Positions 1 through 12,317 of a DNA stretch of 64,000 bases are shown piece after piece (position 1 is the first letter of the stretch; each line of letters begins with the position of its first letter). Source of the stretch: Berghia stephanieae (taxonomy: Eukaryota > Mollusca > Gastropoda > Nudibranchia > Aeolidiidae). The stretch lies in NCBI GenBank assembly GCA_034508935.3, contig CM067444.1, forward strand, positions 22,832,015 through 22,896,014, written 5' to 3'. Made by a program: the position numbers and the translations under genes. Below the pieces are notes generated by a model that saw only the letters and a list, made by a program, of their open reading frames with translations, was not told the origin of the DNA and did no database searches.

Positions 1-166
1 ACATCATCAATCATTTAAAAAAAGATTTGCTAAATTGAAAAGAGAATGAAAATTTCTCAAGAATTACTGGAATAGCGGGTGATCGCGGAAATCGCAGAGG
101 AAAAAAAAAATCAGCTCTGAATAAGTTAATTATAGGGACACTTCATTTTACATTCTTTCCACCTAC
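1..166 (-). other. RNF10 intron at left edge
   Basis: The sequence left of the donor at 166/165 (GTAGGT on the minus strand) is AT-rich and has no exon. The RNF10 transcript continues out of the window here. Confidence 0.7.
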
Positions 167-3100
167 CTCAGTCATGAAGATCCTTTCAATGGCAACAATG
201 GTGCCTTGGATAATATTGGGACTTTCCTCAAGGGAGCCATACTCCTTGGCCATACACTGGGCATTCAATGAATTCAGATATATTTGCTGGCCGGTTGAGG
301 CTGGAGAAAAAATAAATGAAGATAGTATGCTAAAAAGTTAATGTCAGAAGAGGAGAAAATATTGGCATCACACCACCATGGAAGACTTGCTCTATTTTCT
401 ACAATTTAACAGCATCGATGACTCATATTCTTTAGATACACAACAATCACTTAATATTACAGAACTTATGAATCACACAGAATGAAATAAAATAAATATA
501 TAAAATAAAGAACCATTTTTTAAAAATCGGTGAGCAAAATATAAAAGGACATCCATCCAGCTAGAATCTCCCAAGATTGAATTGAATTGAATACATTATT
601 TATTGTCGTTAAAAATACATATATGCATACCTTACATCTTTTATACAAAACAACAACTGGTAACAATGACAACAAAATATAAAAATAATGATGTATATTT
701 TCTTTATAAAAGGCTTTTCACCAACATGTAAGATTGTAACAGACCTCAAATCTCAAATTGAAGATGTCATAGACAAAATAAAATTGTAAAATCAGAATTT
801 AACAATTCAATTCAACATTTCAAGAGATGTATATTAACTTTGTAAGTAATTTGAGTCAATTTGGAAATATCAAACCTAAAAAAAAGAGCTTCCATCGAAA
901 TTATAGAAAAAATTTTAAAAGGAGAACTGACCTTGATAGAAGTAATAGTTGTCTTTTACATTCAGATTGTGGGAATATTTAGGCGGTTGTTTAGCTGCTG
1001 CCAGTGGGATATCAATTGGCAGCTCCAAATGATCAGCAGTCTCCTCTAAACTGAGGGGTACATGATTAACTTCCTGGTCAGGCATCGGAGGAAAAGGACT
1101 TGGTGGAGAGCCAAATGGCAAAGAGCGTTCACTGTCATTTCGTTGTCGGGAAGAATGAGAATCAACTTGTGCCTCCAGATCAGTCGTTTCATTTTTCATA
1201 TCCTTTTCATTGTTGTCATGATTTTTATTGGTTGTATCCTCTAACATGCCAACAGCCATCTCCGACTAGATGAATAAAAAAAAATATAAAAATTTCAAAC
1301 ATTGAAAAATCGAATGTAACAGCACAAGGCAAATGATTGATTAATGTCTAAACAAGTTTGATAAAAACTAAAATTATTTTAAAGACTAAATATGCAGAGT
1401 AATTGTATAAATCTAAATATAGATTTATAGGAAATTGATAAAACTTGATTGTTTCAAACTCACTGTATTTGGATTTGTTTCATTCTTAGGATCAGGTCCT
1501 CTTTCTTCAGCTTTGTCAACATCATTGGACCACAACCCTGGAATATGTGATTTGTCCTTCATTTGGGAAGTTTGTTGGAAGACTTGCTCTAGGGTCTTTT
1601 CTCTCACCTGATTTAACGATATACAAAAATAAAATAAAATAAAAATTCAGTTGACAAGAGAAAATTTTGTCTAAAAATATATCCCTTGGTTTCTCTCATA
1701 AAATACTTTGAAAGTGGGAAAATTAGATTCCTCTAATTCCTAAGAAGATCTCAATATAGACGAGACTAATTTTGTGATACATTGCTGTAGTCTCCTCTCA
1801 ATATAGTTTTAGAAATATGTCACTCGAAAGCACCAAAAAAAAAAAGAAGATTTTTAAAGAGGATTTATTTATTGAACAGTATTCACCACTTCTCATGACC
1901 TAAAGATTATTATAATTATCATTTTTGTAATTTTTATTATTATTATCACCATACAGTTGAAATGCTGGAATTGCATATGTGCATAACAGAATTGTTTGAC
2001 AGTATTCTCAATAGTATTCCAATGTCACAAATAAGAGTGCAACAGGGGATGGGCTAAGATTTCTTATTCAAAGAGAAAAAAATGAAATGCAATGAGAATG
2101 AGACAAAATGCAAAATTACATTGTTGCTATGATTGAGAATGAGACAAAATGCAAAATTATTGTTTTTGTTTTGTTTTTAAAGGTTTTACGGCGCTTGCAA
2201 CACATTTAGGTTATATCAGCGCCAGTAAAAAGGAAGAAAATGGAATAGTCGAAAGTTCTAGAATTACAATTAAAGCACCCAAGAGAGAGTAAGACAAAGG
2301 GGAATTGGGAACAAATAGGGATCAGATGTAGATTCCAAGAGCATACCATCAATGTACTTAGCTTGAGATCACCTATGTCTCATCCGGACACAAGCACAAA
2401 ATCCAACAAGGAGGAATACACTCAGATGCTTACATCATACATTAAAAATAAATATAATACATAACAGAGAGATGATTTACAAGGAAAAAAATATCATCTC
2501 TCAAAACAATAACTATGCATTTGACTGTTTCCCTCCCAGCCAGAACTCGGGCCAGGGCCAGGACAAAACCAAGTATTCTCATTCCAAGACAAAGACAGAA
2601 AGCATGTTGGAAAACAGATATAAGGGGATAGAAGACACAGTATGTACCCCCCCTGCCCGCTATGGGAGGTCAGGATCCCCACCCAGAAATGCAAAATTAC
2701 AGTGTTGCCTTGATTGACTGAAAAACATTTATTTATTGGCCAGGTCAATTAATTAGCAATAAAGTCAAATGACGTTTCAAAATAATTGCATTCATAATTT
2801 CCTCTCTCATCATTAAATTATTATTAAATCCAATTTCTGTGTATAAAATAAAACATGACATACATACTTTGATTCAAAATAAAATTTACCAGCATAGTTT
2901 TAGTCAAGGGCAAACATACCTCAAGGTATTCCAGGGCCATTAGAATAAAACAAGCTTCAGACTCTTCTGCATTCCCCAACTGGGCAGTCAACGCAACACG
3001 CTCTGTGTCTATCACCTCTGCCCGAATCTGATCAGATGAAGCAACTAACAGTTTCATGTATTCAGTGTTGACTTCATCTGAAATTTAAAAAAATAAATAA

Positions 3101-3792
3101 ATATTAATTGGAATGACGAATGGTGAAGACTCTTAACATAAAATACCAGTCTTTCACACTTCTTGATAAGTCGTTTTTGCTCAGTGAGAACCTTTGCTCA
3201 ATTGTGGAGCTGAAAGAATTCTTCTTTATATTTTTCACAAGTGTATCTATTGAATTCAACCTCAAGTGTGTCTATTGTCTTGACCACCTTTCTTTAAAAC
3301 ATTTTTTTCATTCCAGGACAGTCCCAATTTTATCGTGACAGTTGGCTGCTATGGAATCCAACTTTAATTTTTGTGTATGTTTATGTACCTTTGTTGTCCA
3401 GGAATAAGCTCTTCTAGTTATGAATCTTAACAAGAATCATGTTGTTAAATCATTGACAAAGGCCTCTTCTCTTCCCATTTAAAAAACTGAGTAAAACAAC
3501 AATGGTTTGATACACAAAAAAAAAAAAAATAAATAAATAAATAAAATAAAATAAATAAATTCAAATGAATAACCAAAAAAGAAAATACCTTGAATATTCA
3601 TGGGTTTGCCAAACCTGTCCTCCCACTGATCTTTTGGCATTGTGATGACACTCCCTTTAGCTTTTTTCATGAGTCTCATGTCAATTGTATCACCAACCTT
3701 GAAGTTGGGAACATCAATCCATTGGACACTATTTTATTTTTAGAAAAGTGACAAACAAAAAAAAAGGAGAAGAGGGGGGGGGGGGTGAAGAG

Positions 3793-3876
<84 letters not shown>

Positions 3877-3905
3877 AGAGGGGAGAGAGAGAAATGATGA
3901 TGATG

Positions 3906-3938
<33 letters not shown>

Positions 3939-6900
3939 TGTTCATACATAAATACATACACTTATGGAAGAATTTTAAGAACAAGTGGGTTATTGCAAAT
4001 TATTAAAAGGCTTTGACAAAGTTAGATGGATGCCTTTTTAAACAAACAAAATAAGGCCTCTTAAAATAAGGAAAGTTATAGATATGAAGTTAAAAGCATC
4101 GAAGTAAAAAAGATGACAAAGGGGACTGGGTCAAATATGGAACAGAAGATCCCACAAGCAATCAATCAATGAGAAAAATTTGATATAACCTAAACACCCC
4201 ATCCAGGAACAAGCAAAGGATCTTGTTATGGAGGAAAGCACTCAAACGTTTACAAAGTATAATACACAATATACAGTATTTAAAACTAATAACTATAAAA
4301 GTGAGATGATTTACAAGGAAAAAAATCTCTCTCAAAAAAGGTGCATACATTTGACTGTCTCCCTCCCAGCCATGGATGGATAACCACCAGTACCAGGAAT
4401 AAAAAAAATATAGCAAACTCAATCCAGAACATAGAAAGAGAGTAACATGGAAAGGGAAACCAGATATTGGGAATAGAAGACACAGCAAGTGACCTCCTGC
4501 CCACCATGGGAGGTCAGAAGACCCCATCCAATGAAATTCCCATTAAAAAAAAAACATCCTATTACTAACATGACCCAAAGACTACTAGACAGTTATAACT
4601 CTAGTAGTCTTTGACACGGCTAAATAATATTACCTCTTCAAATCATCTACATCGACAGTTTCATAGCAGATAGGACATTTCCTGGCTTCTCCCTGTCCAA
4701 GCTTGAGATAATGTAAAATACAGGCCCAACAATAGGTATGACCACACTTTGTAATTTTTCCTATAATCAGAAAATAAAGACAATAATTGAATACTTGGGT
4801 AACAATACTTCGTTCCCATTTTTTATCTAGAGAACATTAGCTGCAGACCTGCCTACTAGAAAAACTCGTAATTTTTAATATAAAAAGAATTGTAGTCACT
4901 ATTGTTACCTTTAAAAATCAATTTACCCTTACAAAGGAATAAATAACCCTCCAAAATCCTTAAAATTAAGTAGTTTGGCATCCACTTTTATTTTCAATAA
5001 GTTTTAATGTTATATATATCAGTGCTGATGGAGACAGAAAGTGAAAAAGTAGGAAAATGTTGAACGATTGCCTTTAAGCCCCATTTCTACTGTACTAAAC
5101 CCCACCTTTAGAGCAATTGAGATGAAAGACTATCATTGATACTCTAGCTAACTTCAGGAGAGTGGGAAACTGCACCTGTGTGTTCCACCACACATCAACT
5201 CTCTCATTGCTAGCACATTGTTTCGAGAAAATGTAATTTTAAAAAGGAGGAAATTCCTCCTCTGGACTCCAAAATTGCGGATCCGAGGAGAACCATCAGC
5301 ACTGATATATTATATATTCATAAAGTTCCCAAATTGGAGCCAAAATGTCGTAATTCTACAATTTTTTTGTAATGGTAGGCAGGTCTGTAGCTGAATACCA
5401 CCTAGAATAGAAATTGAAATTCCTGTTAAACAAAATTCCTGTGAAATCATACATTTACTGCCAAATGCCAAAAACAACCAAACGTGATATTGAATTAATA
5501 TTAATCTGATAAATTATTAAACAGCAACGTATAACAAAAAACGCCAAGAAAAAATGGGTAAAAAATAGATTGTAAAAAACATTTAGCTTAAAACTCACAG
5601 ATGAGGAGAAAATTTTCTATATCAATGACAAAACTTTTGCGAGTCAAAAAACCGAGAAACTGGCACCAAAAGAAAAGGCAAATAGATTCTGAAAGCAAAT
5701 AAAAAGTGTGGATATAGTACTTTGCCCAAGCTTTTTCATTTATTTTTTTGGACACTTTGAGAAGCTATTCCAGCTATTCTTTTACAAATAAAGCTAATAA
5801 GCCAATGAAAAAACAATCCTTCTATAGTTCATGTGTTTTTTGTGACTAAATGTGTGGAAGCAACATTTTGTCACACCCTCAATATGCAGATCAAGCCATA
5901 GTTTTGGACCCGGGAAAGTGCTTGAGATATCAATACTTTGAAGATACTACCTGTTGTGAGTGGGAGCCCCAATAACCCTGTTTGTAGAGCACTCACTTCT
6001 CACGCAAAGGCACTGAGATTAATCCCGGGTGAAGTCAAGAATTTTTATCAGACCCCCCCTGTCCACCCAGTAATGATTGGGTAGCTGGGTCTATTAGATC
6101 CGGTGGAAAGCATTTAGCGTTAGACCACCATCTTATTAAAAGTATAGCAAGCATTGCTATATTGTCCATTTCATGCATTATAATCTAGGATAAGCTCCCA
6201 CTGGCTCTGAAAGACTATTTTCATTTTTACCTGCTATAGGCATTTCCAAGCAAATCGGACAATTCACAGGGTCTGTGGAGAAACTGCGAACTAATTCAAT
6301 CATATTCCAGTCAACTAATGCATCAGAATTGATGGCCTGTTCAGTGTAGTCTCCAGTATCTCGAACCACAAACTGACAACTGAAATACAAGATATTTGTT
6401 TTCATCTGATAACCCTAAAAATATTCAAAATATATGACAAAAAATGCGAGTCAAGATAACACATATATAACCCTTTGCTATTGAATGCACATTTTCTTTT
6501 TTGATTTTCAAAAATATACATTGATAAATTCCGGTATTTATGTGCCAGCTCCACTCACTTTTCTGAATTAAAAATTCACCCCAAATATCGGAGCATACTC
6601 AATGTCTCAATTGTTTGTATGTTATATGTTTGTGTTGAGAATATTGGCTATTAAACTTAATTGCTGACCAACTAACTTCACAGAGGTTGTGTGTGTTGGA
6701 CCCACGATCTCAAGTAGCCGGGAAGAGAGGACGCTAATAATGACTAGAGACGATCTTTTTTGGGATCGTGGATAGCTCATATGGTAGAGTCCCGCTCTCT
6801 CAGGCCAGGTGGAGCTGTCGTACCAGTAAGGTCGCGGGTTCAAACCCCCATCACAGCCGCGAAAATGTTTATTCTCTATTGTCTTCTGGCACTTTCCTAC

Positions 6901-9297
6901 TCACTTCATCTCTTGTTGTTTACACAGATTGCGCTTTGCACTGAAAAAAGCTGCTGATTTTAATGGTTTAAGTTTTTCACCAATAACTTAAGTTCAAGAC
7001 AGATAGAGACTGTTAAAATAGGCCCATTTTTGTTGTGATTTGTGAACATTCATAAATCTTGCATAGGGGAAGAAAAAAAAAAGGCTTTGTTTACACGGAT
7101 GGCACTTTACGACTTGGCATTGAAACAAGCTAACAGGCCCAATTTGGGATATTATAATCTTCAAAGGCTGCTGATTTTAATGGTATATGTTTTTCACCAA
7201 TACCTTAAAGTCAAGAGAAAGAGAGACTGTTCAAAGTCGAAGAAACCTCATTTTTGATGATTTTTTAAGAAACATTCACCTGTTAACAGCAGTAGTTTGG
7301 AAAATCTAATCAGAATCTGCAAATGTAAGGGCATAACTCTAGTTGATTCCAATTTACCCAAATATTGCCTGCATTAAGTAACGACTAGTCAAATGGAACA
7401 ATGTTTTATGCAACATGTGGTAGTACAGAGCTAAAACCTTACGCCTCTATTCACAAGTTTTTATCAAATGTTTAACATGATGCACTTGGTCAAAGAGAAC
7501 CTAATATATTAACACCTAATAAGATTTCTATTAATCTACACAAGAAGGTCTCTTTTAAAAGATAATCATCAAGAAAAATGTTTTTAATATTAAAAAGCCT
7601 GGGCAACATTTCAAAATAGTATAGATACCTTGCTTGTAAAAACTGTTCTTTTTTGTAACGTTTCCTTGTCCGATAACCCCCGCGGCCATGGGAATTGTAA
7701 TGGCTCCTGGTTTGCCACCTGCTGTCGTCAAGTTGACTCTGACGACGTGGTAGGAACTTGAAATTAAGCAGATGATTCAAGTTGCCTTTTCGGGAACCAG
7801 TGCTTAGGACATCAAAGATATCATGCTCCTCCTCTACCTATGAAAACAATTTTTTTTAAATTATAAAATGACACAATGTAAGAAAATAATGAGCAATGTC
7901 CAGTATATCAGCTACTACAACAACACATATTTAGAGCGAAAAATGATGCCTTAAAAATAGTAATTCAGAGCCATTAGGCCCTTGGGGCCGGAGTTTATCC
8001 CAGTTTCTATACCATGAAAGGGACAAGATTAATTGTTTTCTACCCTTTGGATTACAAAGGACTTTCCGCTAGATCAAACAAATCAAGCTACCAAATCAGT
8101 GCTGGGTAGACATGGGGTTTAGAAAAAAATCTGGGCTTCATCCGGGATTATCTTTGTCCCTTTGCTGTGAAGTGTATGCTATACCAACAGACCTATCAGG
8201 ACTTTCACTACAATAAACCTCCATGGATAATTTAAATAATAAAAAAGAAAAGTAAAAAAGTGAGTAAAGCCCCAGTTTCAAAGCTTTCATATCCTGAGTA
8301 ATAACTCCTGTCTGCATAACTAAATGAATGTTTATATGAGAAATAAAGACTGCAATCCTCATACTATTAAGCTTCAAGTTCAAGTAAGTTGCTTTTTTAA
8401 TTAACAAATATTGTTTCATTCAAATTCAAGGACTGTAAAGACTGGCATTGAGATATGGAATCTTAAGCATCCAGCAAAGATTCACTTGAAAATGAAATAA
8501 AACAAAAATATTCTGCATCATATAACAAACTTGACAAATCAGTCACCTCTTCTCTTTGTCTATAGTCATAACCATTTCTTTGTCTTTGCCTCCTGTTACC
8601 AACTGTCCTATCCCACTTGGGAATGGGACTAGGTCTTGATGCTTGACTAACATCTTGTGTCTTTGCTCCACCTCCTGAACCCGAGCGACGACCATGTCCA
8701 CGCCTGTTAGGTGTAAAATCTGAAGGAAAAATAAACGTTTTTTAACTCTACAAAAAAAAAAAAAAAGAACTCGTTGAAATGATTCCAAAGAAAAGCAACA
8801 TGAAAGTGTACAAAAATTTCAGATGAATCAATCTCCCTACCTAATCTGAATTTGAGAAATCCACATAGAAAATTCCGTCATTCAGTTTTTTTTTTAAATC
8901 CTTCCCTCTCATCTTCTTGTCTATTTATTTTTGTTTTTACATTTCATTTAAGTAGGCCTACAATACCAAACTTAGAATAAAAAGTAAGTAATGAAAACAA
9001 ATGATGCGTAATTATTTTCTTTACTTCGGCATTGCACTAACATTGATGGCCCATGGTGCCATTCTGGAAGATTGCATCGACAGCGGCAACCGTAATAATG
9101 CTCTACCTAAAAGGATTACTCAGCTGATCATGAACCGAGGTGTTTGACCTTTGACCCTGTCGCTTATGGAGGCGCCGGATTGTTTTCTTACCTGATTTTC
9201 TTTCCGTCGTAGCTGTCCCATTTCTACATTGGCCGGAGGCCTGAGACTGACGAATGATTGATTTTTTCTCCATAGTAAAACTCCCCTCTTCCAGCAT
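167..9297 (-). CDS. RNF10: RNF10, RING-finger E3 ubiquitin ligase (C-terminus beyond window)
   Basis: Ten coding exons, in transcript order: 9297-9192, 8719-8547, 7837-7629, 6379-6231, 4760-4634, 3728-3589, 3077-2920, 1607-1464, 1265-932, 300-167. All have AG/GT borders and keep phase, giving 558 codons; the rest lies left of the window (human protein about 811 residues). Seen: a family block reading GNLNHLLNFKFLPR, then a C3HC4 RING at about residues 203-244 (C203, C206, C218, H220, C223, C226, C241, C244), followed by the KVGDTIDMRLMKKAKG segment and, near the window edge, YYFYQASTGQQIYL and KEYGSLEESP, all of which match the order in vertebrate RNF10. Known for the family: E3 ubiquitin ligase; human RNF10 ubiquitinates 40S ribosomal proteins. 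The first in-frame ATG after an upstream stop is at 9297; a second ATG at 9273 is an equally possible start. Any 5' non-coding exon was not identified. Confidence 0.95.
301..931 (-). other. RNF10 last visible intron
   Basis: AT-rich sequence between two verified exons. I see no coding stretch, mobile element or structured repeat in it. Confidence 0.7.
2160..2686 (-). mobile_element. (CAAA)-tailed SINE-like element, copy 1
   Basis: A 527-bp insertion in an RNF10 intron. On the minus strand it begins CTGGGTGGGGATCCTGACCT and ends in a T/G-rich tail that reads as (CAAA)n. It is bounded by a 13-bp direct repeat, AAATGCAAAATTA, at 2147-2159 and 2687-2699. Further copies with the same 5' start lie near 10.7, 26.8, 17.9 and 4.1 kb. 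It has no coding capacity. The 3' end (GTTGCAAGCGCCGTAAAA on the sense strand) resembles LINE-mobilised tails of marine invertebrates. Confidence 0.8.
3774..3938. repeat. Poly-G, (GA)n and (AAT)n compound microsatellite
   Basis: Twelve G (3774-3785), then about 105 bp of near-pure GA, then (ATG)n grading to (AAT)n ending at 3938. It lies just upstream of the splice acceptor of the 3728-3589 RNF10 exon. The long open frames here are repeat artefacts. Confidence 0.95.
4060..4526 (-). mobile_element. (CAAA)-tailed SINE-like element, diverged copy
   Basis: Shares blocks with the 2160-2686 element: a GATGATTTACAAGG block, a CCCTCCCAGCCA block and the GGGAGGTCAGAAGACCCCAT end. It belongs to a subfamily with the copy at 17.9-18.5 kb, both carrying GGGGACTGG. 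The outer limits are approximate. Confidence 0.6.
5020..5304. mobile_element. MITE with CAGTGCTGATGG terminal inverted repeats
   Basis: A 285-bp non-coding element in an RNF10 intron. Its 12-bp ends are exact inverted copies (CAGTGCTGATGG / CCATCAGCACTG), and AT-rich flanks hide the target duplication. It contains a 17-bp near-palindrome around GGAGGAAATTCC. CAGTG ends are typical of hAT-type MITEs, but the family assignment is a guess. Its left and right halves recur separately at 59.04 and 63.6-63.75 kb. Confidence 0.7.
5945..6160 (+). mobile_element. tRNA-like SINE fragment, family with GATTGGGTAGCTGGGTCT
   Basis: Shares an ACTGAGATT block and the block ATTGGGTAGCTGGGTCTATT followed by AGATCCGG with the copy at 18.2-18.37 kb. 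The latter has a clear tRNA A box (TGTAGCTCAGTTGATAGAGC). This copy is more decayed, and its limits are approximate. Confidence 0.5.
6540..6922 (+). mobile_element. tRNA-derived SINE, B plus A segments
   Basis: The segment from 6540 to about 6672 matches the middle (B) segment of the composite at 33.5-34.2 kb. It is followed by the tRNA-like A segment, with A box GATAGCTCATATGGTAGAG and B box GGTTCAAACCC. The constant 3' tail reads TCTATTGTCTTCTGGCACTT and then CTTGTTGTT. It is more diverged than the 33-kb copies, so probably older. The tRNA-like part cannot fold as a complete tRNA and is not called as one. Confidence 0.75.
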
Positions 9298-9720
9298 TAA
9301 TTAAAGAAACAGATGAAAGGGATAATCCCGTCTGCAGAGCAGAGCTGACTATTCCTGTGACTTGCTTAGACATTTTTTTAGAAAGCCATGTTGACACAAT
9401 AAATTTTAAAATATATCTGCACAATTATCTCAATTCCTCCTTTAAAATAGTTGATTATAAAAGCTGGGGATGTGAAAAAGAAAGAGGTGGTTAATTCACC
9501 CCTTTGCGCTCGAATGAACGCGACTATTAGCACCAAAAGGCGATCCTTTCGCCTTATAAATTGTCCAAAATGGCGATCGACTCAGTGAAGTAACTCAGTA
9601 ACTCCGGAAGTTTGTTGCTTGCTGTTGTTTGGCGTTGTTCCAAGGTTGCTTGAAACAACCTTTAAGTTGCCAGATAAATAAGTGCTTCCAATTTGTAACT
9701 AAACAAAACATTTACATTAC
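9298..9720 (-). promoter_or_regulatory. Probable RNF10 5' region
   Basis: This is the upstream flank of the first RNF10 coding exon. It is less AT-rich than its surroundings between about 9,500 and 9,650, with several CpGs. It contains CCAAAATGGCG, which resembles the YY1 core that often sits near animal start sites. No TATA box or transcript start can be fixed from sequence alone. Confidence 0.3.
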
Positions 9721-9780
9721 AATCCAACTAAACTAATAGAAGACTTGCTTAACTCGAGAATTCTCATCATCATCACCATT

Positions 9781-9803
9781 GCAGCAGCAGCAGCAGCAGC
9801 AGC
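9781..9803. repeat. (CAG)n microsatellite
   Basis: About seven CAG/GCA triplets in non-coding DNA upstream of RNF10. The open frames through it are low-complexity only. Confidence 0.8.
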
Positions 9804-10020
9804 CAGCACTACCATTACCTTCACCACAAAGGGACAAATTAGGGAACAAGCATTGGTGTGTGAAAGGAACATGAAAAGGTGTGTATGAAATAGCGCTGGA
9901 AACGGCAGAAAGAAAAATACTTGAAAAAAAAAAACAAACTTCCAGTAGGAAAAGATTTTATGGATGTTTTTTCTTGTATTTTTCTCCGTTTCGTCTGGCA
10001 CTGTTACATGCACACCTTTT

Positions 10021-10022
10021 CA

Positions 10023-10064
<42 letters not shown>
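10021..10064. repeat. (AC)n microsatellite
   Basis: About 20 CA dinucleotides, followed by TCATCA-rich low-complexity sequence to about 10,130. Confidence 0.95.
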
Positions 10065-10067
<3 letters not shown>

Positions 10068-10639
10068 CACTACATTCTCCTCCTCGTCATCATCATTTTC
10101 GTCATCATTCTCATCATCATCAACAACACTGCCGCTACCACAACAAGTGAACCATCACGCCAATTCGATTCCTCCAATAAAAATTGACGATGCACAAAAA
10201 ATTTACAAATTGCATGTCACATCAAAAGCAAACAAGTAAAATTATCTGCTTTCATACTTATTTAATCGTTGCTCCCACAGATCACAGTTTAAAAATTGTA
10301 GCCAACGATAATAAGAAATGCATTGTAATTGTAAGTGACTCCTTCCTTCAGAACCATGAGGCCCATGGAGCGACTCAGTGGCGGGTTAATTGTGAATATA
10401 AGTGTTCTTTCAGAAGCACGGGGCAGAACCATATGTTTAAAAAATGTATTAAAGACGTTCTAAAATCGTTCCAACCCCCCCCCCCCCCCCCCAAAAAAAA
10501 AAAAAACATACAAAAAAAAAATAAATAAAAAACTGAAAGAAATTACTGTATATAGAAAAAATAGGCCATAGACTGATCGTGCTAAAGAGACATACCGGTG
10601 ACCGGCTTCGACTAAATTTAATATTTTTGTTATTATTAT

Positions 10640-11430
10640 GTTTTGTTGTTATTTATATGGGCTTTTATGGCGCTTGAGACATATTTGTTTGTTTGTTTGT
10701 TTGTTTTAGGGCTTTTACGGCGCTTGCAACACATTTAAGTTATGTCAGCACCAGTAAAAAGGAAGAAAATGGGATAGTATAAAGTTCCAGAATTACAATT
10801 AAAGCATCCAAGAAAAAGTAAGACAATACAAAGGGGAACTGAAAACAAATAGGGATCAGATGTAGATTCCAAGAGCATACCATCAATGTACTTGATTTGA
10901 GATCACCTTTAAGTCTCATCCGGACAAAAGCAAAAGATCCAACAAAGAGGAATACACTAAAATGCTTACATTATACAATTCAAAATAACAAATACAATAA
11001 TACATAACAGAGAGCTGATTTACAAGAAAAAAATATATAATCTCCCAAAACAATAACCTATGCATTTGACTGTGTCCCTCCCAGCCAGGGCCAGGACAAA
11101 ACCAAGTAATCTCATTCCAAGACAAAGACAGAAAGCTTGTTGGAAAACAGATATAAGGGGATAGAAGACACAGTAAGTGCCTGCCTGCCCGCTATGGGAG
11201 GTCAGGAACCCCACCCACTGAGACATATTTGGGTCATGTCAGCCAGTGTAACTATGAAGAAAATGAGATATATAAAATACATACATTTACAATTACAATT
11301 AGCCTAAAAGCAACCCAGGGACCGGACCGATTTTGATCGTTGATGGCTCAAAAGATTCGTCTCGATCTAGGTAAGGTAATTTCCAGAATATAATAGTAGA
11401 CTTAGGGGACTGGTTCAAATTGGGAACAGG
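10640..11430 (-). mobile_element. Older SINE-like copy interrupted by a younger one
   Basis: The left piece GGGCTTTTATGGCGCTTGAG (to 10,680) and the right piece GACATATTTGGGTCATGTCAG (from about 11,221) with GGGGACTGGTTCAAATTGGG are parts of one old family copy on the minus strand. The copy at 10,688-11,218 splits it. Confidence 0.55.
10688..11218 (-). mobile_element. (CAAA)-tailed SINE-like element, copy 2
   Basis: A 531-bp insertion with tail (TTTG)n on the plus strand at its left edge. The direct repeat TGAGACATATTTG lies at 10,675-10,687 and 11,219-11,231. It is close in sequence to copy 1 along its length. The precise duplication shows target-primed retrotransposition into an older relative. 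Confidence 0.8.
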
Positions 11431-11745
11431 AGTAGATCTTAAAATTATGAAACTTATTTTTCACAGATTGATATACGAGTAACTTGCAAAAAATGTATTA
11501 AATTGATTTAATTAACTATTGCTCGCTGATTCCAATGATTATTTAGAATATCTGCTAGGGCGTAATCACTAGTCCAAATCTTGACACAGTGGACTTCAGA
11601 TTTGCCATCATCTCGCCGTCCTCCCGCCGGACAGATCAAAGCTGATGGTTCAAAAGATTCGTCTCGATCGAGGTGTTCATATGCAAATAAGTGCCCGTCA
11701 GTCTCGATCTATGTTAATATCCACAATACAGTAGTATAATTATTA
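11300..11745 (+). repeat. Short direct-repeat pair with CAAAAGATTCGTCTCGATC
   Basis: The block CAAAAGATTCGTCTCGATC occurs near 11,347 and again near 11,648. Each is followed by a diverged TAATTTCCAGAATATAATAGTA-like block (only part shared). There is no coding capacity, and the class is unknown. Confidence 0.5.
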
Positions 11746-11770
11746 AAAGAGACGAGTTCCTGTCCGTTCT

Positions 11771-12060
11771 AGCCTTTATTTATTCAAAAGACTCCGATTT
11801 ATCCAATGATTAAACTACCATAGCCCTACTTTAGTACTCCACATCAGTCACCTATGCACTAACATATTATAAAGAGTTACTTCCCTTCTTTACTCAAATT
11901 TTTTTTCTAAGCCTTGAACTGTTCAAAAGACTCAGATTTCTCCATTTAAATTTACAAAACTATAATCAGTCACATAGTATGTCACTAACATATTATAAAG
12001 AGTTATCTTCCTTCTTTACTAAAAATGATAAAAAAATCTTAGCCTTGAACTATAAAAAGT
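11771..12060 (+). repeat. Tandem repeat, period about 140 bp
   Basis: Two units and the start of a third. Shared blocks are TTCAAAAGACTC, CAGTCAC, CTAACATATTATAAAGAGTT and CTTCTTTACT. The third start is the AGCCTTGAACT near 12,043. It is AT-rich and non-coding. Confidence 0.65.
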
Positions 12061-12317
12061 AGAGTGATTTAACTTATAATAAAAAATAAAATCTTTTATC
12101 GAAATTTGTCTTATTTGTCAATTTGATTAGAATTCTTTAAATTATATACTAATCCTAAATTTAAATTTTAAATGTAAAATTACTAAATCTTCTGGCACTG
12201 TCTGCGTACATTAGCTACAATACAGCGATGCCAAAACTCCGGTCTGGAGCAAAAATTCAGGGTTCCGGGCAACTTCCGTCAAATTCCGGTGAGGTCAATT
12301 TGTTCCAAGGATACCCC

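Noticed and set aside
3676-4006. Open frames encoding Ser-Leu or Arg-Glu repeats
   Set aside because: They are six-frame readings of the GA/AAT microsatellite and have no splice or start context.
6760-6860. tRNA genes at the GATAGCTCA / GGTTCAAACCC sequences (also 33.65, 34.04 and 63.3 kb)
   Set aside because: All share the same non-tRNA tail and lie within target duplications, so they are SINE heads.
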